Position numbers and translations under genes: made by a program. The notes below the pieces were generated by a model. That model was not told the DNA's origin, did not search any database, and saw only the letters and a program-made list of their open reading frames with translations. Shown here piece after piece: positions 45,186-57,770 of a DNA stretch of 64,000 nt; positions within the stretch are counted from its first letter, which is position 1, and each line of letters begins with the position of its first letter. The stretch is from Brienomyrus brachyistius (taxonomy: Eukaryota > Chordata > Actinopteri > Osteoglossiformes > Mormyridae): contig NC_064545.1 in NCBI RefSeq assembly GCF_023856365.1, positions 620,001-684,000 of the forward strand, given 5' to 3'.

Positions 45186-47039
45186 AAAGTCACTGCATGA
45201 AAAAAAAAAACTGTGTATAGGAGTACACTCTCTATAAAGAAAGAAAAGGCTATTCCACTCATTTATGATTTTTAAACTTTCATTATCCACAGTTATACAG
45301 ATTAAATGCATAGATTTAACTTTACTACATTACTTTCATTGAAGATTCTTTTGAAACCATTTTTTTTTTTCAAAAGCAAAACCGTGAATCTGAGCTTTGT
45401 GTATCCCACATAACATATTCAAATCTGATTTAAAGGTTCAGTTTGGAATGGCATTAAAATCGAATCTCTTCTCCAGTGTGTTTCCTGCATTTGAAAAGTC
45501 CCATTGATGCACGCGTGCGTTTAGCACTTCGGGCACAAGGAATCGGTCATTAAATAAAATTGTTGGCAGAATAAATGGGAAAGCGAATAGCTGGAGGAGC
45601 CTCTGGGTTAACATGAAAGATGGCCGATGTTCGTGCGCCACGCTCTGGCGTTTCGTTTTGCGAAGTAGCCGAAAGGAACGGGAGCCACAGAAGAGGCAGG
45701 AACGAAGGATGCACTGCAAAAGGCAGGTGGGCTTCAAGCTATTAGCCGTCTCAGTTGTTGTTGACAAAATTGAGGGAAATTCTCACTCGCTGACAACAAA
45801 ACCTGGTGCCGGTCCTGTCCACCTGCCAGCGAGAAATGGAATTCATTAGGAGCTCGCTTCAAAAGCCCACAGCGGGAGACGCTCTAAATCATGAATTAAA
45901 TGCTCACATTTGCAGCTTCATGGCTGGAGATGAGGCTTTGTTTGCTGATACAGAGACAGATATATATATTTTTTTAACGATTTACCTGATAAAGTACCAC
46001 ATGACTCAGGGAGGGAAACAGGAGGCATGTAAGATATAGCTGTCGCTGAAGCCCCTCTCCCCTCCTCCCACCTCCTCCTCGTTGAGAGGAGAAAGGAGGA
46101 ACGAGAAAACAGGAAGTGAAGGCCCAAGATTATGAAAGCAGGAGTCATTCAATGTAGAATCTGTGATAAGGAACGTCGACTGAGAAGAAGCAAAGTATCT
46201 ACTGCTAAAACAGCAGCTAGAGTCAGCTACAAAGACTGAGCGGTGATCTCGAATGCTCACATGAAGGTCAGCTGCACATCTGCTAATGAACCATCATCTG
46301 AAGAGATGTGAATCTGACAGAAGTGAAGTACTTTGTGATGGTAATCAATGGCATTCCCCTCTTAGCATGGATGTTAGCATAGCCAACCTCAGTGGCTGGA
46401 ACAGGCCTGAACTGCCCAGGAAGTTCCAGTGCTGGAACTCTAAGAAGTACAAATTAGACACACTCTGTCAAAGCTCCCTGACCTTGCTCCATTGTCACTT
46501 GGCTCATGTCCCTCACCATAAAAATCCTCAGTAAAAATTCCAACATGTTCTGAGTCACGTGTTCCACTCACAGTTAAGGTTTAGCCTCCTTGGCTGGCTT
46601 CAGACCTAACAGAAGGATCTGAGAAGATGCCAGAATGTCCAATTTGTCCAAAGTGCTGGCACACGTCGTAATACAAGGTTACACGTCTCAAGGTCACCAT
46701 TGTCGTCTGTTGTCTTTAGCTAGTTTTGTTCACAGATGGAACTACAAAGAAGCAGCTAGTTTTTGTTGTTGTTGTCCTTAATTGATCTCAGTGCCTGCAG
46801 GCCAATTCTTACTGGTCGTTGAGCTCATTAGAAAGAGGAACTGGGCAAGAAATGGGAAGCCAACAGTCCAGCTTCACCCATAGTTTACTCTTTATCGCCA
46901 AATATTTTATTTTGACCAGAGTTAATCTACAGTATATGAAGGATTCTGGTCCACAGAGGTGGGAATTGGATAGAAAACTGATTTGTTTGCTTGGTCAGCC
47001 ACGGTAGAAATACTACACCTAGATTCCAAAGCAATCATT

Positions 47040-48000
47040 TATTTTTGGCAACAAAAATGTACATTGGGTGAACAAAACAAGGGAAACATCACATGAAAAG
47101 GGATTTGAAAAAATCAGAATTACAAATGTAGGTGAGTCATATTAGGTTGAATGATAATTAGCAGCATGTGTCAGATACAAAAGAGGTCTGACAGTCACTT
47201 CGATACGTGGGTCCTCAAAGCAACATAAGGCAAATAACAAAGCTCTAAAGAGGCCAAAGAGTCGGTGCCCAAATTGCAGGTGCCGGAACACAAACAGAAG
47301 GGTGCCTTGGGGACATGGACAAACGGCATCAGCAGAAAGGAACTGTGGTCACGAGTCGAAGGGGATAGACAGGGAAACAAGGGCACTTACCAGGACAGCT
47401 GCTGAACATCACAAAAGTACAGCCTCAAAAATGACCACAGAGCTGAATCAGCGCCTCTGTGACCCAGTGCCAAAAAAGATGTGCATCACAAGCTATATCC
47501 AAATGCCGAAAAAGGCTTCCAGTCTTTCAACCTTTGTCTGTTAGTATGAGTAGCCATCTTGTGGACATTATTAGGTCCAATGATTGCTCTACATTGTTGT
47601 ATAACTAAGGACTCGAAGGCCATTTTAGTGAGGCCCATGGTGCCATCATGATTCACTCATTATGTCCCCAAATTTCTAAATGATATTGCAAAGGGGCAGA
47701 GAATTTCTGGGAACTTTCCATGAACTTTCCATTCCATGGGAAGTTAAACTGGGGAATTTTGGAAATGTTCCAAGTTGGAAACTTTCGAGGGGAATTAATG
47801 GGAGTATATGGGAATTAATGGGAAAATTCCCAGAATTTTTCAACCCTAGTCCCCATACATACTGCTAAATGAATTCATGAATGATTTGAAGAACACCCTT
47901 TCGTGGCCTCCCAATTCACCAGGTCTAAATATCATTGTACCATTATTCAACAGCCTAAGAGAGAGTTCAATGTTGGGGGATACACAGCTTAATAATTTTA
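47040..48000 (+). pseudogene. Degenerate Tc1-like transposon
   Basis: A weak Tc1 transposase signature is scattered across frames: RALTRTAAEHHKSTASKMTT in the N-terminal half and, after 47880, SWPPNSPGLNIIVPLFNSLR, which corresponds to the PDLN..E region with the catalytic glutamate lost to valine and D to G. A separate insertion at about 47690-47855 splits it. Confidence 0.65.
47690..47855. mobile_element. TTCCCA-rich palindromic insertion in the Tc1 ruin
   Basis: Left agaatttctgggaactttcc is mirrored at the right by gggaaaattcccagaatttt. Internally rich in ggaattaatggga motifs. Looks like a small non-autonomous element; borders approximate. Confidence 0.5.
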
Positions 48001-48897
48001 ATACAAAGGTCTATCTCTTGGGAGGATGAATGAAACTAAATAAAATATTGGGGGTATGTATTCCCTCCATCCCCTCTGGTTCCTATGCCCCTGCCTTTGT
48101 GGAATGTTCTGGAGCACAGAGTATGAAGTAGATTTCCACCTCCATCAGCCCACACTATTCCTGATTGCTTTGGCAAAATTCCAAGAAGGACGGAAGCTAT
48201 TCTTAAGGAAAAAGGTGGCCTTACTTCCTATTATGTCCTTGATATTAATATATTCTTAAATTTTTTATTTTGTCTGCCCTCTGTAGTTGTATTGCTGAAA
48301 TTTAAATAATGCTAATTGACTACCTCAAATTGATAAACAACATAAACTCAGTGAGAATGGTTTAAAACATACAGCATTATGCGAAATATATTTAGGGGAT
48401 TATTTTCTGAACTGCATATGGACATCAGTTTTAAAAGTTTTCCGGAAGGGCATCATTTAAGCCAGTGCTGTTTAACTTTGCTCTTGTGCTTAGAATTACT
48501 GGGCAGGAAAAATGACTTTTCACCCCAAACCCTGTTTTTTATGTGCTTTTCCCTGTCCTATCTCTTTTGGTCTTTGCTGAGTGGACGTTTCCTGACAACA
48601 TCATCTAAACATCTAGATCAAAAATCTGTTTGGTTCATCTAACTACACTGGGTCATGTTGAAAATTCCATTTTTTTAATCAATGGCTTATTACCCCCTTA
48701 CAAAGTTCTGGAAGTGAGTGAATGATTTTCTTCTGTGTGAGTCATGCAACTAGTTCATTCAAAGTTGTTGTTGGGCTCACAGTTGCATCTTTACACAGTT
48801 AATTTTTAATGACGTTCAGAGATTTTTTTGTGCATCTGCTGAACTTTTAACTTTGACACATGACTGAATTTGGAGGCTTTGTCAGTTTTTGGTAGGC
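48001..48897. other. Intergenic DNA
   Basis: AT-rich; no exon or element recognised. Confidence 0.4.
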
Positions 48898-49073
48898 GTC
48901 GTGGTGTGGTGTGGTGTGGCGTGGTGTGGTGCGGCGTGGTGTGGTGTAGTGTGGTGCGGCGCGTCGTGGTGTGGTGTGGTGCGGCGCGTCGTGGTGTGGT
49001 GTGGTGTGGTGTGGTGCGGCGCGTCGTGGTGTGGTGTGGCGTGGTGTGGTGCGGCGTGGCGTGGCGGCTCAGT
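48898..49073 (+). repeat. GTGGT/GCGGC pentamer array with higher-order pattern
   Basis: About 175 bp built from gtggt, gcggc and cgtggt blocks. The longer motif gtgcggcgcgtcgtggtgtg recurs three times (about 48953, 48981 and 49014). Confidence 0.9.
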
Positions 49074-49860
49074 AAGTGGCACTTTTGCCTCATGATTGTA
49101 AGTTCGAAATCCTCCTGAGCTCTGTGTGTGTGTGGAGCTTGATTGCTCTACCTGCATTTTGTGGGTTTCCTCTTACAGTTCAAAGCCATGCTTTTGGGCT
49201 TATTGGAGCCTGTAAATTTAGGGTGACCAGATAATCCATGTCAGAGAGGACACTTTGAGCTTGAGCAGGATTTGTAAACTACCATTTCATTAAAAGGGCC
49301 TGGATTTCACTTAAGCACTCAGCTCTTGCTGTGTTCTGATTGGACAGTGTCCTGTAATCATGCATGTGTCACTAATGTGAAACAGCTGAATGAGCCTTTC
49401 AATCATGGAAGCAAACCAGTCAAAACACAAGACGAACTGAACTATTTAGCCAAGCACAGGAGCCTTTCAGTTTTAAAATATTTTGACTGTTATAATGAAG
49501 TAGCTCAAAATGTCCTCCCTGACATGGATCATCAGCTCACTCTGTGTAAATTGCCCACGGAGTATGACTGTTTGTGTGCCTGGCAATGTCCTATCCAGGG
49601 TGAGCTCCTGCCTTGTACACTGCCGTGCCTGGGACAGACACTGTGTGACCATGTGTCAGATAACCTGTTGGAATACAGATGATCTTCATGATTGTCCATG
49701 TAAAAGGCTCCTTTAATTACCAACAAACTACATATAAATATATTGAATACAATTCTAAAATTGTTCCCTATTCCCTGCCTTGCACCCATTGTTCCTGGGA
49801 TAGTCTCTGGACCCCTGTGACCCTGCACAGGATGAACCGATAAGGAAACTAAATGGATGG
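49074..49860 (+). repeat. Broken SINE pieces
   Basis: 49063-49205 resembles a SINE head (ggctcagtaagtggcactt, taagttcgaaatcctcc, tgtgggtttcctcttacag). 49575-49640 and 49755-49860 resemble its tail (ccctgccttgcacccattgt, gggatagtctctggacccct, aaatggatgga). The stretch between them has no recognised identity. Confidence 0.55.
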
Positions 49861-50505
49861 ATTACAATCCTGATATTTAATGAGCAAAATTTCCTTGAAT
49901 CATGTTCAAAATTCCCTATATTATTTAAACTGTAAATACCTAAACGACTGTAACAATACAAATCAGGGTATCTTTCTAGAAAATGTGTTTTCCGGGCAGC
50001 CCCAAGCACATCGAACTGATTAATGAAATGGCCTCTTTATTTATGTTGCATTCACAGGCAGAGTGTCCGTTAAAGTTACCCATGTAAACCTGAAGATGTC
50101 TGGTACAGAAGATCCAGCGAAGACGGGTTTATTTATAACAAACCCTCTGATGGCACAGTTTCTGTTTGAGGAGTATAAAGATGATTCTGTTTGATGGTCT
50201 TCAAAAGTTACAGCGAGTCCATTTTCACTGTGAAACGAAAGTCTTTTTGCTGATAGTACAGATTAAAGTATACGGATGTCCAAGTGCTGTTGGAACACTT
50301 TGCTTAGATGTCCCCCCTCCATCTTGGTTTTCTTTCCTCTAAAGTAATTAGAGTTAAATCTAAGAAGCTCAGAATTGATCATTTCAAAGTCATTTACAGT
50401 AGCTTTTCACAGGAGATATGCGTAAGACTGAAAGGACTGATCTAGTTAGAGAAATGGACAGTGGTTTCATTCTATTCTTGGACTGGAGTCAAGAATGAAA
50501 TATAT
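49861..50505. other. Intergenic DNA
   Basis: No exon or element recognised. Confidence 0.4.
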
Positions 50506-51089
50506 GGTAACACTTCCTATGAATGGAATGTGTCATAAACCTTTATGACACTGGCTTTAAATATTTAGGCAGCACTTACACTGACTACCCTGATAAAGGG
50601 TTTATAAATGGTTTATAATCAGGTTATTAATCAGGTTGTAACACTTTGTATATTATTAATAGACAATTATAAACACATAATATACAACACAGCTTTTTAA
50701 ATATCAATACCTTTTATAAGTAGAAAAAGGGAGTGTTATTATAAAGTGGTACCAATATTTATCAAAAGGCATAACACATATGTTTATTATGCATTATGAC
50801 TCCCTTAAGAAGCTCTAAGCTATAATACACTACAAATACTTTCATAATACAGTAAAAAGCATCTTTAATTCTTATACTGACCATTATAACGCATTATGAA
50901 GGTGTCTATAGTGCATTATAGATGAGAGTCTCTGTGAAGCTTATGAAGTATTATAATCAATACCACAATGCCTTATAACTGTCAGTAGAAGGTGCTGTAA
51001 TGCTTTATTGATTCTTTACCAACCACTGTACTGCATTTTGAAGGTATCTATAATGCATTATGCATGACAACTTTAAGGAAAATGTTACC
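50506..51089. mobile_element. Large AT-rich MITE-like element
   Basis: Left end ggtaacacttcctatgaatg and right end aaggaaaatgttacc form imperfect inverted termini. The interior is full of short repeats such as gcattatgaaggtgtctata and tataatgcattatgc. No coding capacity. A familiar type in teleost genomes; family not assigned. Confidence 0.55.
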
Positions 51090-54000
51090 AAACATACTTA
51101 CCCAGTAGATTTGTAAGTGTTTTTTTTTGTTTTGCTGAGATACTCTACTTGTCAGCCCAGTGTAGATAGGCTTGAATTTGTTCTGGGGTGTTTTGAATGC
51201 ATAAATGTTTGCTTTTGCCCCTGTGCTAATTCTGGGTTTCCATTCTGATTCCCAGGAATTTCTCTTATACGTGTGTATATACTTAAGAAGACTGTCTGTA
51301 ATTATAACTAGTCCTTAATGATTCTCCCCTGGAAACACATTAACTGCTATTCATCTTCCCTGTGAATGTGAAAAACAGCATTAATCACACATGAAATAAT
51401 GCATGAAGTTAATGCTGATTTTCAGCACGTCATTTTATGTATTGAAGCTTGAAAGTTGAAGTGGATGGTCTGCAGAGACGGGAATTATGCTTTCTATAAT
51501 ATCAGATCAAATCTACCTCTGATTTTTTTTTAAATCCAGAGCTTATATGTTTCTGCGACAAGCGCATCCTGGCTTGAAGAGCATATCTTTTCAAGCCAAT
51601 CCAATTGTCAAGAAGGGGCAGAACATGTGTAATGAGGTCTTTTACCTTCTTTTGAAGTCAAAGCAGACTGAAATTCCTTATTTAATGGATGTTCCTCTCT
51701 TAATATTCCCATATAAAGGGTGGTGGGGGGGGGATCCTGTCTGACTGAAAGGATGGCTGTCCTTCTTTAGAGCAGGAGATCCGTATCAGTCTTTCTGTCT
51801 ATGTTCTCTGTGGATGACTGGAGTCTTTAATTGGGCCAAGTGTGGTTCTTCTTCTGACTGCTTCTTCCAGAACACATGCCATTTGTGTTGCTAATGCTTT
51901 TATCTGATATTCCCTTTGTGCTGGTGTTGTGTGACTGGATTGGCACTTAGTTTATGGTACAAAGACTTCACATGCCTCATAAAGATTCTTTTAAAAATGT
52001 TTTTTTTTTTTTTTGCTCATATCTGTTTGGAATGATTGCATCCCTCTGCAGGCAAACAAAACAACAGACAGGCCCTTTTAGTGGAGTTGGACGAGGCTAA
52101 CTTGTGTAAGGGCTATGTTCTGGAACTGAAAAGCGCTGCTCGAATATGCACACGCTACAATGGTGTTTTACACTTCTGAGGCTGTGGAAGCTGTGTCTAA
52201 ATTATGTGGCCTTTTTATCTCTCTGTTTGATGCTGTTTAAAAGGAGAAGGCCCCTATTGTCCTTCATGGCCTAGAGGAATGGTGTAGGCTGTACAGAGAT
52301 TCAGAGGTTCGGGGCTCGTTAAATGTCACCCACATAGTTGTTATCACATATTAAAATGCCAGACTGTGTCTGGATGTACTCTTGGGGTTGGGGGGTGGGG
52401 GTTTGATGGCTATAAATTGCATCTTTCTGAAAGCAGACAAAGTGTTTTGTCTGGGGTGCCTATTTGTCTGATTTTATTTTCTATAGGAAAAATGCCAGAC
52501 TTATATGAAAGAGGATAGTGAAGGTATGGATTGACCCTCAAACACAGGACTGTTAAAGGTTAGCAGGAATGTGTGCATTGAAATGCTAGGCTGCTATTAG
52601 TTCTTTCTGAGGGATATTGGGTGAAATATAGTACTGTGCAAAAGTCAAAGAAAATGATCTTTAAATGGTCTTCATGTTGGTACAAACCTATAATATTATG
52701 TCTGTCAAAGTGTGCCAACTCAACTATTTCTAAACCTCTCCTAAAGCCACCCTAGTGTTTGCAGCAACCATCCAAGACACCCACTAGAACACGAGCACAT
52801 CTCGTATGGTTAATCAACCCCTCATTGACTTTTTTTTTTAATTAATTAAATTAATCAGGTTTGAGCTGGAGGTGAAACTTAACAAACACATGGTTTAATG
52901 TTAACTTGTATTTTTTTTTGTTCTGGGTAAATATATACACTTAGTACCCAGATAAATAGCTTTAAATATTTCCCTTGACCACCAAAGGTCTTTGCACAGC
53001 ACCGTGTATATATAGAGTATAGTAAAACCATTATAGCAATACAAGCAGAAGTGCGCATCTGACAGAAAACCTTTATCAAGCCGACTCATGATGACTCATC
53101 TCTATCAGCCACTAACCTGTGTGCAGACTGAAAGAATGGCAGCAGATATTCTTCTCTTGTACTGCCATGTCTCCTAGTCTTCATACCTGCTTGTCCCTCC
53201 GCTGTCAGGTTACCACGTTCCCAAGCATCTGTGGGAAGACAAGGCGCAGTTATGACCCGTGTTTTTTTTTGGGAGCAGACAACCATGACTCATTTAGTGG
53301 AAGTAGAGAAGTGGCAAGTGATGATAGCTGTAGTCCTTCACTTTGAAATCAGACAGTATGTCAAGTGCCCTGACACAGGTGCGTGTTTGAAGACGTCACA
53401 GGCTGAATGGCTTCTGAGATCAAGGTTGGTCCTCGAGTGATCATTTACGCAACGCCTGTCTGACTGACTGTAAGCCGTCTGCTCGGCCCTCATGGGCTTA
53501 TTGAGGATTGGCGGCTGGGGGTGGGGGGTTTGATAATCTGCATTTATTTTCTTATTGGTGATTCAGGCTTGTGTAGATTTTCTGCAAAGAGGAGGGAAAA
53601 TATTAAGGAAGAAACCCTGAACGTGTACATTTGTTATGCTTTAAAAGATAAGATGCTGGAGAGGTGATTCTAACTGCATCTCAAGGACTCTGTGAAGTTT
53701 TTTTTCGATGTTCACAACTCTCAGAAGAACACCAATGCTGTAGAAGGGAGAATAAAAATCAGTCATAAAGCAAGTGGACATCTTGGCGTCATTTGGAAGA
53801 ATCCATTGACAAATGTAAACATGTTATAATTTAGCAAACCAATTGCGGCACACAGAACTGAGCTGAGATCATCTTTCTGAATTATGTCCACTACATGTAT
53901 CACAGCATTCCCAAATGCTATCTGCATGAATAAATGCATTGATGTTTACCATTTCTCTTTCATTTGCAGTATTTCTTAATGTTTTTCTTGGGTTTAAACA

Positions 54001-54514
54001 ATGACATCAGTAAGCACTACAAAAGCCATAACTTTGCACTGGCTGCTCTCCATCGTCTAAATGCGTCCATATGTCAGCGGCATGTGCAGGGAGGGAAGGG
54101 TATGTGCTTTGGTACGGAATGTGTGCAGTGCTTTGCTTCATTATACGATTATAAGCCAAAGTCACTGGAAACAGCCTGTGCACACTCAGCAGCAACAGTG
54201 CTTTGGTTCTCTGGTAAATACTAGTTTAATGGACATGAACAGCATCCAGTTTGGCCTGTTTCACTGCCGTGTTCCCTAAGCTGCACTGGGGAGGCTCCTC
54301 ATGGCCCTTTTCATGAGGATCTACGATGGATTTTTAATCTTTTTTTCAGATTCCTACAGCAGCGTTTTGAAAGTGATTTTATCTTCGGTGAATCTGAGCC
54401 ATTAATGATACAGCAAAAAACAGCATTTAATAACCAACGGACAGTTCTTGCAAGTGTAGAAAACAGTGAAAATGGATTTTGTGTTACGTTTTACATGTAC
54501 AAGGACCCCCTTGT
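51090..54514. other. Intergenic DNA
   Basis: About 3.4 kb with no supported exon and no clear transposon. Contains homopolymer T and A runs and a G9 run near 51724. Confidence 0.4.
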
Positions 54515-54715
54515 GTTTTTAAGGTTGCCGTGTAGCTCTCCATCTGAAGCATCTGGCTCCATGTCTGTAGGAAGGTGTAGGTTTGAATCCCGCGGCTGGT
54601 AGAGTGTTTATATTGTAACTGTTGGGTCCCTTAGCAAAGCCCCTAACCCTAACTGTTCCTGGAGGGCTGAACGCTGGCTGACCCTGTGCTTTGCCCTCTC
54701 CCCCAAGAAAAAGCT
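54515..54715 (+). mobile_element. tRNA-like SINE fragment of a second family
   Basis: A head with a B-box-like GGTTTGAATCCCGCGGC is followed by gtcccttagcaaagccccta and accctaactgttcctggag. Differs from the GATG-tailed family. Confidence 0.6.
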
Positions 54716-55456
54716 GGTGTAGTCCTCCAATTCTGGTTCTAAAGGGTTTGTCTGTGACACTTTTTTGCAGATTTCCGTGCTCAGACACACTTACTAAACC
54801 TGATAATTAGCTGAGATGCGTTTGAGGACTGGATCACTGGTGTATGTGAAAACCAAAAAATTCCAGTGCTAAAATGGTAAAGTTTGTGTTATATTGTGTT
54901 TCAATGAAATGTTATATGTTCAGTATATTCTAATTTTTTTAAGCTGCTGTGCTTTGGGCACATTCAGACCTAATAAGAAACTGGAAAGAAATAAAGTCCT
55001 TCTGTTTCGACCTGGTCCTGAAAAGCAAGCTTATTGACAAGTTCCTGGTGTATGAGGTTTGGACGTTAGGCATTGTGAAAGATGAAAAGGGGGACATTCT
55101 GACTTTTTAAACATTCTGACTGCTCACATGCCTGCTCATTTCTGCTGTGCTCCGTAGCCGTGGGATCAGCAGGTGTGAAATTAGATTCCTTTGTAGGACA
55201 GGACGGTCCAGCCTTCAGTGTTGACATGCTGGGTATGCAAAGGAAGCCTGACAGCTATAGCAAACGGTGACTGCTTCCCTACAAGGACAGGTCCACATAT
55301 CAGGTCCATATCTCAGGTCCACATCTGTGTCTGCGGCTGCGGTCTCATTACTGTCAAGTCACTGATATAAACAACAGAGATTCCCAGGCCCACAGAATAG
55401 GAATCCACTTTGCATATGCTAAATAAATGCAATTCACATAATATATTCATTTATGA

Positions 55457-55738
55457 ATTTGCATGTTCTCCCCGTGTCATCGCGGGGTTTCCTCCGGGTA
55501 CTCTGGTTTCCGATTTCAGTCCAAAAACATGCTGAGGCTGATTGGATTTACCAAATTGCCTATAGGTGTGCGTGTGTGAGTGACTGGTGTGTGAGTGTGC
55601 CTTGCAATGGGATGGCGCCCCATCCTAGGTTGTTCCCTGCCTTGTGCCCGTAGCTTTTGGGATAGGCTCCAGACCCCTCCACGGCCCTGAATATAGGACA
55701 AGCGGTTACAGAAAAGGGATGGATGGATGAATGGATTC
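55457..55738 (+). mobile_element. 5'-truncated GATG-tailed SINE with 12-bp duplication
   Basis: Starts abruptly at atttgcatgttctccccgtg, the middle of the family, and ends in ggatggatggatgaatgg. The duplication attcatttatga is exact at 55445-55456 and 55739-55750. 5' truncation with a target duplication is the mark of LINE-type insertion. Confidence 0.88.
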
Positions 55739-55750
55739 ATTCATTTATGA

Positions 55751-57089
55751 TATTTGATTTAATCTACCTAGACAGGTTCTGTCCTGGATTTGTGTAACGA
55801 TTTTGTTCATCTCATGCAGGTTTAAGGGGTTATTAAACATTTAAGTTAATGCGCTAACTAATCATGTCCAATTTGTGCCATCTATATATTGGCTAGTGTA
55901 ACAGTGGATGGTGTGCTTGGATAATAATGACTGACATTTTTCTCACGGGAAGAAGCTGTCAGTCTGCATTTTTGATATAGTTATTAAGCAAAGACGACAT
56001 CCAGTTCACATGGTAAAAGTAGTATTCTGACATCAGATCTCCTCATCGCTCTGTAATGCCTCCCAGCAAGCCCAGGATTATGGCTGAAGCAGCTGGGCGA
56101 GGTGATGAAGCCACCAGTACGCAGTATAGTTTGCTGAGGCCTTGCTGTTCTATCTGCGGACAAGATTTGCAATTTTAATTTCTTTGGCAAATAGCTGCAT
56201 AAACAGCTAAAAATAAAATAACTAATTGTTGTAACGGCATACAGCTATAAGCAGGACTTTGATACAGTGGCCGTTAAGAGAAAGACCATATCGAGGAAAT
56301 GCAAAAACATTAAAAAAAGAGTTATTTTCAGTTTTTTTTTTTGGTGTTTCTTAAATGTTTTTTGCTTTTTCTTAATGTTTTGTGTGTTTGCATTTCTGGG
56401 TTGTAATCCTTCTCTAACCCCAATGTTGAACATATGGAACTGAGCTGTCTTTGTTTTAATTGACGGCTGCATATCTCCAACCCTGGGCCAGTTGTTTAAA
56501 ACCAATATTTACCAGATAGCTCACTTTTTGAACCGTTGACCCACAACTGGAGACAGCAGTGGGAGGAGAGCGGCTTAGTGCGGACTCCCTCTGAAGGTAG
56601 ACAGAGTTTCCAGAGGAGATTTGTGTTGTGGACTAAATGCTGAATTTATTTGTTTTCAGTTTGTTTGCTCCTTTATTGTTCCTGATCTTGGTTCATGATT
56701 TTAGTTCCTGTTTAATTTTACTCAATCCTTTTGTTTGACTTTCTTTCACCAAAGGTCCCTTTTATCCTGTTTTTCTCTCTTTATTTTCACATTCTTACAA
56801 GTCTAACCGCCAACAATTCTAAGTCGTTCTTGAGATGAGCCCTCCGGTGGCCGCATGGTACTGCTTCTCTGACCACGGTGTCAGCTGGCTGTGCCCAACT
56901 CAGCCCAGGTCCCCGGGATGCTGTTCTTCAACCAGCCTATCAAAATATTTTGAGACATCCTACGGCTCTGGTGTCAACTTTCACCTCAGTTATGGATGGG
57001 AAGGTTCCACATGCATGATGTTAGAACTCTAGCAGAATGCCCTCAAATGTCACATCTGTCCCCCAGTGATCAAATAATATTTTATTTTT
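55751..57089. other. Intergenic DNA
   Basis: No exon or element recognised. Confidence 0.4.
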
Positions 57090-57390
57090 TGGCTCAGTGG
57101 GTAGCACTGTTGCCTCACACCCCCAAATTTGCAGGGTTAAATCCTCCATCAAGCATGGAATTTGCATCTTTCCCTGTGTTTTGTGGGTTTCCTCCAAGCC
57201 AAGAACCACAGATTACTTCCCTGAGTCCACAGATACACAATTAGTTTAACTGATATCTCTATATGGCCAATAGTATATGAATGCATATGCCCTGTGATGT
57301 AGTGGGATCCAGTTCAGGGTGAGCCTTGTGGCCAGTGCTGTCTAGGAGAGATTTCAGGTGGCCTGGGATTAGTGGTTAAAAGATGGATGG
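57090..57390 (+). mobile_element. Diverged GATG-tailed SINE copy
   Basis: Reads ggctcagtgggtagcactgt, then tttgcatctttccctgtg, ttgtgggtttcctccaagcc, and a tail near aaagatggatgg. Older than the copies at 13777 and 55457. Confidence 0.65.
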
Positions 57391-57527
57391 TGACCTGGGG
57401 GTGAATAGCAATCAATACCTAATACAGGTATGATTTAAAAAAAAGCAGAACGCATTTTATATTACAAAATAGCATAAGTGAATTGCAGAATGCTTTTCGA
57501 ACAGCAAAACAGACAACAGTGGATCAT

Positions 57528-57770
57528 GATAAGATAAGATAAGATAAACTTGATCCCATTGGGAATCCGTTGCGTATACAACAGTAAGGTTCATAAAGTG
57601 CACACAAACAAGACAAACAGTGCAAACAAGTAAACATTTTCAAAAATGATTTTTGAAAAAAAGTACACAGACAGAATATCCTGAAAAAGAATAATTGGAA
57701 ATAAATAGCTATAGATAAAAATAAATAAATGAAAAGACAGAGAGAACCGATCCTTACACCAGTGGTGTGA
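57528..57770 (+). repeat. GATAA-led dispersed repeat
   Basis: Begins with (GATAA)n then acttgatcccattgggaat and caaacagtgcaaacaagtaa motifs; resembles the common fish repeat whose consensus reads like aaactttattgatccc. Also contains (AAATA)-type stretches. Confidence 0.5.

Larger units (their letters stand above)
43176..47039. other. Intergenic DNA with G-tracts
   Basis: No exon. G-rich tracts lie at 43729-43776 and 44115-44128. The stretches 43830-44080 and 45720-45960 are non-repetitive with homeodomain-like and POU-like cores, and are candidates for conserved elements. A copy of the 22185-type repeat lies at 45015-45185. Confidence 0.4.

Noticed and set aside
48870..49157. Open frames rich in CGVVWCG or HHTTPHHTT repeats
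   Set aside because: Translation of the GTGGT pentamer array on both strands; no gene.
49326..49682. Plus-strand 118-codon frame with many cysteines
   Set aside because: Its 3' part coincides with SINE-tail sequence and no domain is recognisable.
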